DNA of 6,435 nucleotides from Victivallales bacterium (GTDB lineage: Bacteria; Verrucomicrobiota; Lentisphaeria; Oligosphaerales; Oligosphaeraceae), in the NCBI GenBank assembly GCA_017543165.1, contig JAFYGL010000520.1:1-6435 (forward strand). The letters run 5' to 3'. This document shows positions 5,676-6,435 of this stretch, piece after piece (the first letter of the stretch is position 1; every line of letters begins with the position of its first letter). The position numbers and the translations under genes are program-made. The notes under the pieces are model-generated. The model worked only from the letters and a program-made list of their open reading frames with translations. It searched no databases and had not been told where the DNA came from.

Positions 5676-6236
5676 TTATGCGTCAGGCTCGCAGAATAAC
5701 GAAGTAAAGCCTTGCTTGACAAGTTCAGTCCTCAAATGGCTCAATGCCCGTGAAAGTTTCATGCCCACTTGCGCCTCGACAATCCCTGTTCTGGCGGCGA
5801 TTTCCTTGTAGCTATGGTATTCCATATAACGCAAGTGTACAAGCGTTGATTCTTGCTGGCTTAGATTGGCAAGAGCCGCATGCAACGCCTCCACTTTTTC
5901 ATCTGTAAGGAAAACCTTCTCTTCCACAAGAGGAAAATCATCTGTAATGGGCAATATCGTCAATTTGTTTCGACGTATGTAATCCACGCATTTGTTGTGG
6001 GCGACGGCTTTGATGAAGAAACCCAAATGCTCCACATCGTTTATGTTTTGGATTTTTTCATGAAGGGCCAACATGACATCCTGGGTAATCAGGTCAACGG
6101 TCTGCTTGTCCAGGTGGCGCAGATTGCGTCTCACGAGCCCTCTGGCCACGGGATGGCATTTGGCAAAAAGCAAGTTCCATTTCTCTTCATTGCCCGTTTT
6201 GCACGCATGCAATAATACCTGTAGCTCGTCATCCAT
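5676..6236 (-). CDS. ECF-type RNA polymerase sigma factor (first of pair)
   Basis: 186 aa. Region 2 lies at about 20-92, with DLITQDVMLALHE (48-60) and LGFFIKAVAHNKCVDYIRR (71-89), the latter matching the pattern in which ECF factors read the -10 element. Region 4 lies at about 115-175: LSQQESTLVHLRYMEYHSYKEIA (125-147), then a recognition helix ending in KLSRALSHLRTEL. No anti-sigma factor, zinc-binding ZAS motif or extra domain is visible. It differs markedly from the second sigma factor and is more AT-rich, so the pair is not a recent duplication. It probably directs RNA polymerase to a small regulon and may regulate its own operon. The start ATG at 6236 has only a weak GAAGGG ribosome site, which lies inside a predicted stem (see 6238-6359), suggesting controlled translation. 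It is the first visible gene of the sigma-sigma-kinase unit. Confidence 0.92.
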   Translation of the reverse strand: MDDELQVLLHACKTGNEEKWNLLFAKCHPVARGLVRRNLRHLDKQTVDLITQDVMLALHEKIQNINDVEHLGFFIKAVAHNKCVDYIRRNKLTILPITDDFPLVEEKVFLTDEKVEALHAALANLSQQESTLVHLRYMEYHSYKEIAARTGIVEAQVGMKLSRALSHLRTELVKQGFTSLFCEPDA

Positions 6237-6237
6237 T

Positions 6238-6359
6238 ATTGTGTTTTCCCTTCTGTCTTATGAATCGCAGAAGCAGGCACTTTGTAACCAGGCATTGTCA
6301 AACATTCATGAAAGCCTGGTTTTCCCTGCTTCTTTTATTCGTTCAGGGAAAAACACAAT
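6238..6359 (-). promoter_or_regulatory. Nested three-stem inverted repeat in front of the first sigma gene
   Basis: Three inverted repeats are nested in register. The outer pairs ATTGTGTTTTCCC (6238-6250) with GGGAAAAACACAAT (6346-6359), 13 pairs with one bulged base. The middle pairs AGAAGCAGG (6269-6277) with CCTGCTTCT (6325-6333). The inner pairs AACCAGGC (6286-6293) with GCCTGGTT (6314-6321), with a 20-base loop containing the palindrome TTCATGAA. If transcribed on the minus strand, the outer stem covers the GAAGGG ribosome site and ends two bases before the ATG at 6236. This suggests a translation-controlling leader (thermosensor, protein- or ligand-responsive), although a DNA-level role or repeat element is also possible. 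TTGACA hexamers at 6296-6301 and 6363-6368 lack matching -10 boxes; a TAAAAT at 6372-6377 could be a -10 for a transcript that includes the whole structure. Confidence 0.7.
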
Positions 6360-6400
6360 TTCTGTCAAGGAATTTTACATTTTTATTCGCGCAAATGGGC

Positions 6401-6435
6401 GTAACGGAAGAAAACGGACGGAAACGGGGCGGAAC
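6401..6435. repeat. Short CGGA-iterated tract at the window edge
   Basis: The plus strand reads as repeated (A)CGGA(A) units, with CGGA at 6405, 6415, 6419 and 6430 and a CGGG variant at 6425. It lies 170-200 bases upstream of the first sigma gene and continues to the window end. It may be clustered binding sites, part of the promoter region, or the end of an upstream gene not visible here. Confidence 0.4.

Noticed and set aside
6296..6368. Perfect TTGACA -35 hexamers at 6296-6301 and 6363-6368 (minus strand)
   Set aside because: No -10-like hexamer occurs at 16-19 bases from either, so I do not call a promoter from them.

Overview
All the genes in this window are read on the minus strand, so gene order runs from high to low coordinates. 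The best guess for the source is a bacterium of the PVC superphylum, most like Lentisphaerota/Victivallales. The reasons are two small ECF-type sigma factors, one opening with a TRASLLRGIHAGDEASW-like N-terminus common in planctomycete/lentisphaere sigma factors, and their linkage to a Hanks-type Ser/Thr kinase carrying an FGE/SUMF1-like domain. This placement is inference from protein style; no rRNA or other marker gene is present.

Right half (about 6435 down to 2180), signalling operon: a 186-aa ECF sigma factor (5676-6236) comes first, then a second, divergent 190-aa ECF sigma factor (5025-5597). A 928-aa membrane kinase (2238-5024) follows; its ATG directly abuts the stop codon of the second sigma factor. 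The kinase reads as Ser/Thr kinase, one transmembrane helix, coiled coil, FGE/SUMF1-like domain without the FGE cysteines, then two C-type-lectin-like domains. An intrinsic terminator (2180-2207) ends the unit. The simplest model is that the outer domains sense something outside the membrane, the kinase signals inward, and one or both sigma factors are the output. The first sigma gene is preceded by a striking three-tier nested inverted repeat (6238-6359) that ends two bases before the start codon.

Middle (1435-2237): about 800 bases with no convincing gene but many repeats. These are a 51-bp imperfect inverted repeat around a short spacer (1577-1756), a GAAA-capped GC hairpin, a possible outer inverted repeat (1543-1560 with 1901-1922), short direct repeats, and a 12-bp palindrome flanked by 11-bp direct repeats. 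It looks like a small non-autonomous repeat element plus possible regulatory DNA.

Left part (1434 down to 1), zinc-finger/membrane cassette: three genes with 48- and 47-base gaps. They encode a 70-aa eight-cysteine zinc-binding protein, a 285-aa AT-rich protein with an N-terminal cysteine cluster and a C-terminal membrane anchor, and the first 89 residues of a protein with two likely membrane helices that runs off the window. I recognise none of these as a named family; together they may be an undescribed small accessory system.
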